DNA of 64,000 nt from Lomentospora prolificans (taxonomy: Eukaryota > Ascomycota > Sordariomycetes > Microascales > Microascaceae). This document shows positions 21,971-35,300 of the stretch, in pieces; the first letter of the stretch is position 1; the number at the start of each line of letters is the position of its first letter. The notes beneath the pieces were generated by a model. That model worked only from the letters and a program-made list of their open reading frames with translations, did not search any database and had not been told where the DNA came from. The position numbers were made by a program, and so were the translations under genes. Where the stretch lies: the NCBI GenBank assembly GCA_029532625.1, contig JARFXM010000005.1:1426001-1490000 (forward strand). The letters are read 5' to 3'.

Positions 21971-21989
21971 TTATCTTTGGATCAGATAA
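21971..21989. promoter_or_regulatory. Iron-GATA (SreA/SRE/Fep1-type) site with neighbouring half site
   Basis: 21981-21989 reads ATCAGATAA, an exact match to the ATCWGATAA consensus bound by fungal iron-responsive GATA repressors. 5-10 bp to its left, 21971-21976 reads TTATCT (AGATAA on the other strand). It lies about 2.3 kb upstream of the sidA-type start. Binding is inferred, not shown. Confidence 0.6.
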
Positions 21990-22491
21990 GATGCAAAATA
22001 TGAGTCCGATGCCGGTGCAGGATGGGGCCAGGGTGCTGGTATTGGCTCTGGGACGCACATCCCATGGATCATTTTCCCTTGGAGCTCAGACCTGAAGCGC
22101 CGAATTAAGCCAGGACCGGATTAGCTCCAGGGCCCAAGCCGGATGTCCTTGGACAGACAGAAGGTCTTCGTTGAGGTGGCAGATCGCGGCCGAAAGTCGC
22201 AGTCGTCGAACTGCACGTTCTCTTGCGGCAGAGCTCGCCCTCTGTCTACTGCAAGTTCCTGCCATTTCTTCTCCTTCTTTTTTTCTTTTCTTCTTTGCCT
22301 TTGCCTTTCTTCTCCCTCTGTGTAGATCCCCACTCTGGTCGAAACGCCACGTCGGAGGCTAGCGGATCCCGTAATCTCTAAGCCGCCCTTACTCGTCAGT
22401 CGTTGACCCAAAGGGATTGGAATTAGCCGATGACAGGGGTGCGATGCATGCTCCGTTAAATTTTTCACCCTCCTTGTGATTGTGAGGGGTT

Positions 22492-22510
22492 TTATCTGAT
22501 GATCTGATAA
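22492..22510. promoter_or_regulatory. Head-to-head pair of iron-GATA sites
   Basis: The 19 bases TTATCTGATGATCTGATAA contain ATCAGATAA on the minus strand (22492-22500) and ATCTGATAA on the plus strand (22502-22510). Both are exact ATCWGATAA matches, one base apart and in opposite orientation. Such paired sites suit a two-finger GATA repressor of the SreA family, which shuts down siderophore genes when iron is plentiful. Confidence 0.65.
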
Positions 22511-22754
22511 ACGAGTGCCAAGAAAGCACGGGGCGGAACCAGGAATTGTTGGACAGATCCACATCCACCACTGGCTGGCTTCTGACACTTCGGGAACTAG
22601 GGGGACGAAACTCATTCACAAGCCCACCGACTCTCCTTTTCGTTGTGATGGGTCCGGATGGCTTATTTCCATCACGGGCTCCATCCATGTCTGGGCACCA
22701 ACTATTGGGGCTTTTCTTCTTCCTAGGTACCGGGTCATGCTTGATGCTGATGCT

Positions 22755-22800
22755 GATTTATTTTGTTTTATTTTATTTTATTTTTCATTTTTTATTTTTG
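22755..22800. repeat. TTTTA-rich low-complexity tract
   Basis: Repeated TTTTA/TTTTATT units without a strict period, probably a decayed microsatellite. No gene association. Confidence 0.6.
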
Positions 22801-23206
22801 AAGAAAAAAAGACATGGCAGATTGAAAATGTTGCGGGACTAGGAGATACAAAGTTGGATTCCGGTTCCTGTGCGTCTTTTTTGATAACGAAAGTGTCCAC
22901 CCTGGGGGCATGAAGCTTGAGGGTAGTCGCCGGTCGCCGTACCGTTTAATAGTTGGCTTCGCTGCGTTACGCACATCAGCAAACAAAAGGCTTCTCTCGG
23001 TAATGTAGAATCGGCTTGTTGATGAATCTTTGATAATTTTAGACGTGTCAGGATGTAGGGATCATCGCAGTCGTTCCTACTTTGTTGGCGCAGCAGCTTG
23101 TGCTTGCTCATGCTGCAGTGCTGGGAATAGCGGTGACACGGTATCCTGCACGACAGCTTCCCATTAACGCTGGCCTTCAAGGGAGTCGCTCAAATTATCG
23201 ATGTCC

Positions 23207-23237
23207 ACACACTCCCCCCCCTCCCTCCCCCCCCCCC
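23207..23237. repeat. Poly-C low-complexity run
   Basis: Cytosine runs broken by single T residues on the plus strand. Such runs are prone to sequencing and assembly length errors. No function is suggested. Confidence 0.6.
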
Positions 23238-26200
23238 AAATTCAGTGGGAACCAGATGAAAAATTTCTTCCTGGTTAATTTTTCTACGGATATCGGTTCT
23301 GCACATAGTTGGATTCTTCCTGAAGAAGAGCCACCCTGCTAGTCCAAATCGATGAATAGGGTAGTAACGGTCGATTGGCCCTTCACACCCAGTCTGGACT
23401 GCTGGCTTCGGCTTGCCACAGGTTGAGTGGGTGAGAAGTCGGGACTCTCGAAACGGGAAATTACCCCGCTGGCGTAGGGCAAGACAATTGTTGCTGGCCA
23501 TCTTGTCTGCTGGCGCTGCACTCTTCATTCTAGCACCACAGTCGCCGTTAGGACTTGAATTGCTCTTCTTCCCGTCCCTTTCAAGCCTCGGTCTCCATGT
23601 TCTGTAATTAGGTACCATCTATAATTGCCCAGTTGAAGGGCACCCTAGTCCCTGTTGCCTCCACACCTTTCTTCAACACACGCAGATACAACGTGCCCAC
23701 ACATGTGAACCGGCTGCCACATCGACCACCTTTTGCAACTTCCATTCTTCCATTTAGTATTGTCTCCTTCCCCTTACGGATGATTTTCGTGGCGAGATAC
23801 GAAGTGCACTATTGAATTGACGTATTCCTATCCACTGTTCCCTTGAGGTCGCTTGTATCAGTACTTGTACTTACTGCTTACTGCTATTGCCCCTTGCAGC
23901 TACATTACTCGCCGCAAGGTCGGGAAACGACAGCGTCCACCGCGACCAACTTCCATCTTTCCATCTTCCATTACCGTCTATAGGGCCTGTTATTTCCCTC
24001 TCCTGAGCTATATGCAACATGATAACTGCTAGAAACGATACAGTCGATGCACTTAGCTAGCCTCAAGCAGTCTACGAAACCTCACGCCACTTGCGCATCG
24101 AGAGCTCCGATCCTGTCCGGCTCTTCATGGCCCTCGATGAGTCGGTCCCCAACACCACCGGCTGTCGCTTCACTTGCAGTGCATTTACCGTGCCATGGCT
24201 CTTGGAAATGGCATCCTAACCCTGTATTCAAGGGTGCCAAGGGCTCTCATATTTGATTCTTCGTAAATTCACAGGTGCACTCAAGGCTTTAGAGGGGAAC
24301 CCAACTTCAACGTAAGGTGCTAGCAGGCCTATTGCAGCTAGATGCAGATTTCTTCTCTGCATGGCCTAGCTTTCGACCACGGTAGGTACTCAAGTCTTAC
24401 ATGGCGAAGTCCGCATGGCCTGCTCCGTTCAGGCCCTCGCCGCGCACGTGTCGTCTGATGGCTTCGATTGGAAGCGTCCATTCTAGGTTATGGATGCTAG
24501 GTTCGTCTTGTTCGGCCAGAAACTCCCACCACTCGTGCCACGAGTCTGAATAGAGGTCACTAAGCTGCTGTTGACGAGACAAACAAACTCTCCACACCAG
24601 TGAGGAGTTCACAAGGTCTTGCACACTGGGGATTGCCGAGAGTTTTGGCTCTGCGAGATAGGGCAATTTACCTTTGCTGCACTTCTGATCCAAACGGCCC
24701 AATGCAGGTCTTGGATTCTTGCAGTAGGCGCTCAACCATGGTTGACTAGAAGGCAGCTCAGCTAGTTGGGCGCTGAAATGCCGGAAAGCTTTCCGCATTC
24801 GAGGTCGAGAGCATGTTAGCGGGCTGCCGATGGAAATCCTCGGGATGGGCTTTTTGTTCGCAGGTATGAGGAAGTTTAGGACAGCAGGACAGCTCTGAGC
24901 ACTAACCCCCACCCTAAGCTCCCAGGTGGTGTGAAGCTGCCTCAATTTAGGTTTAAAGGTGGTTGCTTTATCAACATGTAGGGTGTTCTAATGTGACTCC
25001 GATTGATTTTAGTCATGGCGGCGTTTGCACCACCTGGCTTGAAAGGGGGGAATCAGATTTACGTGGGCCTGGCCTGAGTCGAGGCCAGCTAGGTTCTCCT
25101 GTGGTCGGAGGAGTATCGGCTCGTGGCCAGTCATTAAATGGACATTTGGGAGAGTTGCGTCATCGCGGCCAACAACTCCATTTTCCCCAACCTGAAATAT
25201 TGTACTAAAACAACTCTTGCTTGCTAGATCAAATTGTCTTGCTGGGCGATTAGGTTTCATAGGAGCTTCTTCTATTGACCTTATTCCTCTTCAAGATTCT
25301 AATCGGCTCTGGCAACAGAACTCCAACCCTTGTACATTTCACGCACGCGTTCGGTCCGCCTACATCTTGAAAACAAGCGGGAGGTCTCTGGCCATCCTTG
25401 TCCGGTTTCCCACCATAAACCCATGTGGAAGAAGTCATCACCCGCACGGGGCTAAGTAAGTTCCATTCTCCCCACGCGCCTCCTTCACAATCAGGCAAGG
25501 TTTGATGGATACGGATCGACCCCCAACCTTTCGCTCCTCCACGCTGTCCTGTCACCAGTCCTCTATTTACTTTGGCTGAGTAATATCTCGATTATGACAG
25601 GCTCTCCTTGCGATGCGACTTGCCCCTCTTGTCTGTCAACGTGGAGGTCGCTTGCCCGACTTGGAAATCGAGACATCACCCGGCCTCTAGTTACCAGGTA
25701 CGCAAATACAAAATATTAATACCCCTCGCTACGTGAGGCGACTCATGCATGGGAGCACAGGAAGTAGAAAACGTCGCAGTCCATTCTCAGAGGCGGGGAC
25801 GGCGACACCAACCTCGACCAGGTCAAGCAAGGCCCCAGATCCTGCAATCCCATATTTATCTGCAGACTGCATCACTTGGGAGCTACGAACGATAGCTCCT
25901 GTCCAGCGTATTACAATCCGCTCGATTCTGATTCGTCCCGTCCCGCAAGTGCCCGTCCTGCAGCTGCAGCCCGCGTCCTTCTCTCCGACTCCCTTCATTG
26001 CCTGCCTGTCTGCTTGCCTTTAGCCTCCGCTATACCCACCCCGGGGAGGAAGGAAGGAGTTGACGACTCGCCTTGAATTCCCTTGGGATTCTTTCCCTGT
26101 AAGCCCCCGTTGCTGTCCTTTTTCTCTGAGACCAAGCCAGAGAAGTGACAGATTTGGACATCGTGGCTAGCTAGGTTCTCTTCGTACCACCGGTCCCCTT

Positions 26201-26379
26201 CTTTGTTTCCTTTCCTGCCCGTTGACTCTGTCAGGAGCTTTCTGGCCCCTCACATTCGTGTGCTGCTTCGAGCTCTTTCCTCTTCACACATTTCCAGACT
26301 CCCTCATCAAACCCTGCAATATATTCTTCCTATCTGTCATTGATCACAGCCATTTCCTGCTCTGAAACATTTACCGTCA

Positions 26380-29300
26380 ATGACGTCCGTTTCAATCATA
26401 AACCCAGAGCCTGTGAGGCTTCCAGGCCCGAACCTTCTCCACCATCTTGTCTCTTCTTCGGGTTTCAGTGGCGGCACAGCCATCGATGCCCTATTAGCTG
26501 ACGGTTCTCGAGTGGCTCTTTCATACCAAGAGCTCCACGCGGCGTCCGACTCACTTGCGGCCAAAATCCAAGCACAACTTCACATTCATTCCTCCAAACC
26601 GACGTCCGGATATATTATTCCCATTCTCCTACGCCAATGCCCGGAGTTGTATATATCACTTTTGGCAGTCCTCAAGGCGGGGGGTGCCTTTTGTCCACTG
26701 AACCTCGATGCACCCTCTGAAAGGGTACGGTTTATCCTCGAGGATACCAATGCAAAAGTACTCATCACCACTAAAGACCTGAAAGCTCGCCTCCCCGCCG
26801 GACTGGATGGCGTAAAAATTCTGGTACTGGACGATGCAGATGCCGCGGAAGGTACTGAGGCTAGTTTGGCCCCTCGAATGCTTCAATGTTCATATCATTA
26901 TGATGTAGATACCCCCTTCGCTGTTAATGAAAAGGACCTCGCGTATATCATGTACACGTCTGGTTCCACTGGCACTCCAAAGGGTGTCGGTGTGTCTCAT
27001 CAGGCGGTCACCCAAAGTCTACTAGCCCACGATAGACATATCCCGCGCTTTAGACGTTTCTTGCAATTCGCGGCACCGACTTTCGACGTTTCTGTATTCG
27101 AAATCTTTTTCCCGCTGTACCGTGGATCAACGCTTGTTAGCTGCAATCGGGAGGCCATGTTGGATGACTTACCCGCTGTTATCACCGACCTGGAAGTTGA
27201 CGCCTGCGAGCTGACCCCAACCGTTGCCGGGAGCTTATTACGCAAGCGTGAGAATGCCCCAGGTCTAAGGCTTCTCCTGACCATAGGAGAGATGCTCAGT
27301 GAGCCCGTTATCAGGGAGTTTGGAGGCAATTCGGAAAGGGAGAGCATGTTGTGGGCCATGTATGGGCCAACAGAAGCTGCAATACACTGGTATGTCACCT
27401 CACCGCTACGATACTCTTTTTTGACCTTCCTTCGATACTAAGAAGTGTTATACAGTACTCTTGTTCCAGCGATGTCTTGGGATTCGTCCCCTAACGAAAT
27501 CGGCATCCCCCTTGATACTGTGTCCTGCTACGTGATTTCCACAGAGTATAACCCGAGCGACGCGCAATCTTTCTCCATCGTGCCCGCGGGGGATATCGGT
27601 GAGCTGGTGGTCGGTGGATACCAAAACGCAACCGGATACATCAACAGACCGGAGCAAACGGCTGGCGCCTTCGTCGATTCACCATTCGGCCCCGTATACA
27701 GAACTGGTGATCTAGCCAGAGTTCTTGAAGATGGTACCCTCGAATGCCTTGGCCGCATGTCGGAGGGCCAGGTAAAGCTTAGGGGCCAGCGCATCGAGCT
27801 TGGTGAAGTCGAACACGCAGCTTTGAGGGTCCATGGTTGTCACGGTGCCGTCGCTGCGGTTATCAACAATATTCTTGTCTTGTTTTGTGCTGTGGATATG
27901 GAAGAGAGCGGCGATTCTCTAAAGTCTATCATTTCGGAGAAGTGTTCTGAATGGCTCCCGGCGTTTATGGTCCCCGGAGATATTATCCTCATGGGCAGCT
28001 TCCCTCGATTGGCATCGGGTAAGGTCGATCGCAAGCAATTGAAGTCTGATTACCAGAAATCGGTTGTCGAAGGCGACAGTTATGATGACTCGGCCAATCC
28101 TGGGGCGTCTGCATTGTCCAAGCAGGTCATCGAGGCTATCTTCGACGTCATCGGCTCTCGGGTCCGGCTCAAAGCTAGTCTGGCGTCCGCCGGACTTGAC
28201 TCCCTCGGCTCCATTAGACTTTCGTCGCGACTCCGCAAAGATGGCATTAGTATCACTTCCATCCAAATTCTGAAGGCAAAAACTGTTGAAGATCTCTGCA
28301 ACATTCTTTCAACACAAGCTGGCTCGTCGTCGACCAGTCGAGAGGATGTCGATGGCATCTCCGGCGCTCCCACGGATGTACGAAAAGATCTATCGCCCCT
28401 CATTGAGAAACACAGCATATTACGAGATATCGAGAATAGTATCGTTGCGGTCGTTCCTTGCACTACCCTTCAATCCTCCATGCTGGTGGAGACGACTTAC
28501 AACCCAAAAATGTACTGCAATGCTGTCGAACTTGAATTTTCGGTGTCGACCATGGCTCAAGACATTGCTAGCGCATTTCTTACTGTCGCGAAAGCAAATG
28601 AAATACTTAGAACCGGGTTCGTCTATCACGATGGCGAATTTCTGCAAGTTGTCTTGAAGGAGCTACAAGCCTCGCAGGTAGCTGTTGTTGGCAGTTTCGA
28701 CACTACCTTTGAGCTCGCTGATGACGAAGGCTTCCTCCAGCCGTTCAGGGTGCAGATCATGGATAGCGGCGCTATCAAGACCCGTGTTTTGGTATATCTC
28801 CATCATAGTATTTACGATGGCTGGTCTTTCGACATGATCTTATCAGATGTGCTATCGTTGCTCAGAGGCGAGAGCCCCTCACCTCGCCCTCAGTTTTCAG
28901 CCATGGTCGCATTTCTCAATAACATACCAGATCAACAATACGAAGAATCTAGGAGATTCTGGGGAGAACAGTTGTCAGGATGGGAGAAAACTCCACTGCC
29001 CAAGCTTTCTGGGCGTCTTCCCCACGTTGATAGTCCAGTTCAAAGTTTGTCAGTGAGCTTGAATTCCCATAAAAGCTCTGTCGTGAACCACGCAAAAGAA
29101 CTCGGCTGTAGCCCACAGGCGGTCTTTCAGGCAGCGCTCCTCTGGCTATGGTCTGCCATAATTGGTTCTGAAGATGTCGTCATCGGCACTGTGACTTCCG
29201 GTAGGACCATTGATATGCCCGAGGTGGAACGTGTGGTTGGGCCTTGTATTGCATCGCTCCCCCTACGGGTCAATCTCGCCAATGTGGCAACCACTGGCGA

Positions 29301-32300
29301 CATACTGAAGTTTGTTCATACTTCTAATCGCTCAATGATCGAGCATGCACCACTTCCTCTCTCAGATATCAAAAGACTCACGAATATGACGGGCAAGCAG
29401 AGCTTGTATGACGTGCTGTTCGTTTACCAAGAATCATTGGAAAGTCATGTTGCGGACCAGAATGTCGTGAGGCAAGTTTCTCATACTGATATGCTGGAAA
29501 CACCCTTGCTCCTCGAGGTTGAACCTTGCTTTGAAGGGTTCCGGGCCCAGCTTACCTACCATTCAGATATCCTAGAGCCGGCTTTAGCGCGGGCTTTTCT
29601 CCGCATCCTGGACGAGGTCGTCCAAAATCTTCTCCGAAGCTCGACCATGCCGCTCAGCTCCATCAGGGACAGTTTCTCGGCGGATTTGCTCGCCGTTCAC
29701 AACCCCCAGGTCCAGCGGTATGCTGGAAGCCAGGATCTGGCCGGAGTTGTTGAATCAGCGGCGGCCAAGACGCCTGAGAAAACAGCAGTCATATTTGCTC
29801 GATCCCTATCCCATGACCAAGATGACAGAGAGATCCTATCTTTCAGGCAGTTGAACAGCCTGGCCAATCGAATCGCTTTTTGGATTCGCGAAATCGACCC
29901 CGAAGGCTGTAATTCTATTGTGGCCATAATAATGGAAAAGTCTGCTCTCTTTTACGCTTCGCTACTAGGGATCCTTAAAACTGGTCGTGCCTATTTGCCA
30001 GTCTTACCATCCACGCCATTCAAGCGCATTTCTGCTATCCTCGAGCAGTCTAGAGCAACAATATGCGTAACGGATAATACATCGCACGCCACGCTAAAAT
30101 CCCTCCAAGGCGTAAAAGGCGCCAATGTTCAGCAAGCCGAGTTGGATAAGTTTCCTGATAGCAACCCTGAACGGCCCATTGACGGTAGTCGACCAGCCTA
30201 TGTAATATACACTTCCGGAACCACGGGTACTCCAAAGGGAGTTGTTCTTACCACCTTGAACATCGTCAGTCATCTCGATATCCTCGAAAAGATCTATCCA
30301 GTCCATATTACCGACCCCCGCTTTCTTCAATCCTGTTCCCAAGCATTTGATGTCTCGGTTTTTGAAATATTCTTCACCTGGAAGACTAGCATGTGTCTTT
30401 GCTCCGCATCTAACGATGTTCTATTCGAGGACTTGGAGAGAGCAATCCGAGTGCTTGAGGTAACGCACTTGAGCATGACCCCGACAGTTGCATCCTTGGT
30501 TAGACGGAGTGCGGTTCCCAATGTCCAGTTCTTGGTAACTGCTGGTGAGCCTATGACCCAAGCTGTCTTCCGTGAGTGGAAGGGTGCTCTTTACCAGGGT
30601 AAGCCAACATAATCCCGGGCCATGGAACGCAGGATGACAAGGCTAACGGTGGTGTAACAGGGTACGGACCTAGCGAGACTACCAACATTTGCACGGTCAA
30701 AAAGATGGCCGATGGCGATCACATTGAACACCTTGGTTTCGCCTTCGACAATACGTCCACCTTTGTCTTCTACCCTAATAGCCTCCAAGCGGCCCCAATT
30801 GGAACTGTCGGCGAACTCTGCTTCGGGGGCGATCAAGTTGCGCAGGGCTACCTTAACGAACCCGCTTTGACAGCAGCCAAATTCATCACGCACCCAAGCT
30901 TCGGTAGGCTATACCGCTCTGGGGATCTTGGTCGGATGCTTCCTGATGGCTCGCTTCTGATCCTCGGTAGATTGGATGATCAAATTAAGCTGCGGGGTCA
31001 GAGGATTGACGTGGGTGAAATCTCCAGTCTTCTCTCACAAACAGGACTTGTTTCGTCTTCTGCGGTTCTCCCAATGTCACACACTCCAGGAGCACCAAAG
31101 AAATTGGTGGCATTCTACGTCAACGCCTCTGGTGCTGGTACTAGCTTCAGCGTCCTGGAACCATCTAAGGAAGATACGGAGCGTCAGAACGTGCTCTTCT
31201 CCACTCTGGAGGCTGCCCTGCCCGGTTATATGGTTCCGTCTTACTTGATACCTATTTCTGTCATTCCAATGACACCAAGTGGTAAAATACACAAGGCTGA
31301 ACTCCTAGCAGCATTCCAAGGACTTCAACTCCAGTTACTAGAGGCCATGTCGCCAGCTTTGCGAAACACGGGAGATGAATCATCTACACTTTCCTCCGAT
31401 GAAGCCTGCGTGATGAAAGCAGTTTCGACAGCCCTCAAGATAGACCATTCCCTAGTAACAAGGTGGACGCCACTGGCGTCATTTGGACTGGATTCTATCA
31501 CTGCTATCTCAGTAGCAAGAGCTCTTTCCTCTGCTCTCCAGAAACGGGTTCCAATTTCTGTGGTCCTCAAAAACCCGTGCATCGCCCAACTCACGAGATC
31601 CCTCTTGAGCGGGGAAAGAACGCAAAATGATCCGGATGGGCCGAGAGAGGCTGTTTGGGCCCCAAATGAAGAGATGACGCACTCCATTGTCACAAAATTT
31701 GAGCGTGAGAATCTTGAGATCGAGTCCATTTTCCCCTGCACCGCGCTCCAGGAAGCCATGTTATCATCCCCACTAGAAGGAGTCTACTATAATAGCATTG
31801 TGCTGCGACTTAAAATTCCTCCCTACAAAATGGAGGAATATTGGAAGGTTATGTGCGCAAGGCATGAAATTCTACGCACATGCTTCGTATCTACCGAGGA
31901 CCCCGACCACGCATTCGTCCAGGTAGTACTGAAGAGGCCTCAGCTGCGTTGGAAGACTTCGACGCGCCTTCAGAGCACTTCTGGTGAGTGTTTTGAGAGA
32001 CTACGGGAAATGGTAGGCTCTCCGGTCGACACTACGGCACCCCCTTTTGCCCTTGAAGTTATTTTCCAGGATAACTTCCCGTATCTCTGCTTTTTCTGCC
32101 ACCACGCGATGTATGACGGAGTCGCGATGACTACACTTCTCCGCGAGGTAGAGGACCTTGTACACGGCATAGATCTACCTCCCCCGATTTCGTCAGAACC
32201 ATTCCTACGAGAGGCGCTAGCGCTACCCTCTGGGACAGACGCCTTCTGGTCCGATCATTTCCAGGGATTCCAGCCAACAAGTTTCTCATCTCCTGGAGCA

Positions 32301-35300
32301 AAGAACGGGCCTGCAGGCACTCGGTCTCATGATATGAGGCTCGACCTGTCCCTAAGTGCCTTGGAGAACCGTTCCCATACGCTTAGCCTTTCTTTGTTAT
32401 CTGTGTTTCAGGCAGTCTGGGCTAACACGTTGTCAATTGTGACTGGAGTGGAGGATGTGTGTTTTGGAAGCGTTATGAACGGCCGATCAGTCCCTATTGA
32501 TGATGCGGATCGCCTAGTTGCGCCTTGCTTCAATACTATACCTCTCAGAGTTGATCTTTCGGTCCATAACCACGCTTCCAGTTTGTTCCGACATCTTCAA
32601 CGGGCGAACCCCGAGGTAATGAAGTATCAGTTCACCCCATTACGACGAATCCAAAAGCTTCTAAGCCAGCCACATGGCCTGTTCAATACTCTCCTTCTCC
32701 TTCAGCCTCCCAGGCAATGCCTCGATATGAATGTGTGGGAGTTGGTGCTGGACAGTGGTGGAATGGATGTTCCACTCGTATGTGAGATCATCCCGGACTC
32801 AGCTACTGACTGTGTAGATATCACCCTTTATTACGACGGGTAAGTTCCACACAGCCATCCTAGCATTCAAGCAATGAACTTACTCATGCTATTTTTCCAG
32901 GTCACACTACACCACACCGTTCATCACTGCCTTGGGTGATGCACTCAACCACTTGACATGCTTCTTAACCCAATTTCCGTCATCCGCCCTCCGACAGCTT
33001 CAAGATCTGCCTGTTCATACAAGAAACAGCCTACAGAGCGTCAATATCAAACGGCCTACAACAACTTCGAGCCGTTCTACGACACCGGAGAGTGAGGGGG
33101 AGTTATGGTCCGATGCGGAACTGCGTGTTAGGGGGGCCCTGGCAACCTTGTCGTCTGTGGGCGAGAAGGCTATCGGCAAAAAGACCACAATATTCCAGCT
33201 TGGATTAGATAGCATCAATGCCGTCCAGCTGGCGTCCCTTCTTAGACGAAGAGGCCTCAACGTTACGGCCACCGATGTGTTGAACCATCCTACTTGCGAG
33301 GCCCTGGCGCTCAGTCTCCGGCACAAGTATGGTGATGACACAACCGTACCCGACTACTTTGACGTGCCTCTATTCCAACAGAAAGTTACTCATCTCGTGT
33401 CGTCTCCCGGTCGCGTTTTTGAATCTGTTCTACCTTGCACTCCGATGCAGGCCGCCATGATAACCGAATTTGTGCAGTCTCGCGCGCATGACTATTTTAA
33501 TTATCTCCACCTAGAACTGGAAGAGGGACTACCGCTATCTGATGTTTTCGCAGCGTGGGAGATTGTCATCAGAGCGCATCCAATACTTCGAGTTGGCTTT
33601 GTGTCAATTGATAGCCCTGACTACCCAGACATTCCTTACGCGATGGTCAAGTACTCACGCCATGACGTCCCGATTTCAGTTTCAATATTACAGCCTGGAA
33701 CTAAGCTTAACGTAGCTAAATGGAAGCTCGACATGGCTCAACAAGTCTTGGACACTCTCCACGAACCTCCTTGGAGAGTGGCTCTGTTAGAAAAGGGAGG
33801 ACAGGTATCGATGCATATCGCCATCCACCATGCGCTCTATGACGCTCACTCAATCCAACTCATCTTCGAGGATCTAGCGCGTTGCATTAATGGTGGCCGA
33901 ACTCGCGAAGCAATACCGGTAGAGAAAACGATTAGCACGCTGTTGGGGCTTGTCCTGAGAGATAGCCTGGAGAAGTCCGAAACTTTCTGGAAGACCTTCT
34001 CCGGCAATGCCGTGGTCAACTCGTTCCCTGTCATGACACCCCTCAGGGTTGAACGAGGTCACCTTCAAACTCATTGTTGCGAGTCATCTCTCTCATTCAA
34101 AGACATCACCCACGCCTGCCAGACGGCCAATATTTCTATCCAGGCCGCCCTCCAGGCGGCATGGACTCGTGTCCTATCATCATACCTTGGTGAAGAGCTC
34201 GTCATCTTTGGTACTGTCATGGCTGGGAGAGTGACTGAGCCAATGCAGAACGCTGTATTCCCCTGTATCACAACTATGCCTGTCATTGCCAAGAACAATA
34301 AATCAAACCGGGCGCTTCTAGATTCGATGATGGCATTGAACAAGGACTTACATCAACATCAATTTTCTCGACTCCCCGATGTGCAACGCTGGATTGGTCT
34401 TCCAGGCCGGGCGCTCTTTGATACTCTCCTAGTTTATCAAAGAGGCCCATTGAAAGCCAAACCATTGCCTTGGACTGTAAAGCAGGATAAGGGTGTTGTC
34501 AACTACCCGGTTTCAATTGAGGTTGAATGTCAGGAGCACTCCGCAGTAAGCTTCCGCATTACGTTTAGGACCGAAGTTCTTCCACAGGAACAAGCGTCGA
34601 TAGTGCTCCGTCAGCTCGATGCCGCTTTACGCCACCTAATCCTAGAGCCAGAGGGAGATGAGGATGATCTCTGGCCCAGTGTTCCCCAGCTGGCATCCGT
34701 CTCCCCGGCAAGTAGTGCAAAACTCCCTAGTGAAGCCACTCTCGTTCACCAGCTAGTTGAGGCGCAGGCTCTCAGGCAGCCCGATAAAGTTGCCCTCGAG
34801 TTCGTCAGCGAGTTCGACGGCGAAAAGACTGTCTCTCAAAGGTGGACGTTTTCTGAATTTGACATTATCGGTAACAAGGTAGCGGCACTCCTTGTCCGCG
34901 ATATTTCTCCTGGGTCAATTGTCGCCATTCATTTCGATAAATGTCCGGAGGCCTACTTTTCTATACTAGGTATTCTGAAGGCAGGTTGCGCCTTTCTTGC
35001 CATAGATCCGTCCGCGCCGAGAGCTCGCCGGGAGTTTATCCTCAACGATTCAAAGGCGGTAGCACTGCTTGTACGATCTCGAGCCGAGCTTGACGTTGAT
35101 CCAACCATCCCTGTCATTGAGATCCAGGAACACTCCCTTCCTGATGACCCTGAACCTGCTGGCGTTCAGATAATATCTCCGCAGGTTACGTGCTATTGCC
35201 TCTACACCTCTGGTACCACTGGTGAGCCCAAAGGCTGTGAAATAACCCATGAAAACACCGTTCAAGCGTTGATGGCTTTCCAGAGCCTCTTCAGGGGCCA

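Larger units (their letters stand above)
19693..26379. other. 6.7-kb divergent intergenic region, sidA / NRPS
   Basis: Between the start codons of two siderophore genes transcribed in opposite directions. No open frame here resembles a known protein. It contains iron-GATA motif clusters (21971-21989 and 22492-22510), pyrimidine-rich tracts at about 20185-20240 and 22265-22320, a TTTTA-rich tract at about 22755-22800 and a C-rich run at about 23207-23237. The most economical reading is an unusually long shared regulatory region with long 5' UTRs or non-coding transcripts. Confidence 0.55.

Noticed and set aside
24397..24945. 182-codon minus-strand frame in the siderophore intergenic region
   Set aside because: No similarity recognised, composition like the surrounding non-coding DNA, and no conserved partner exon.
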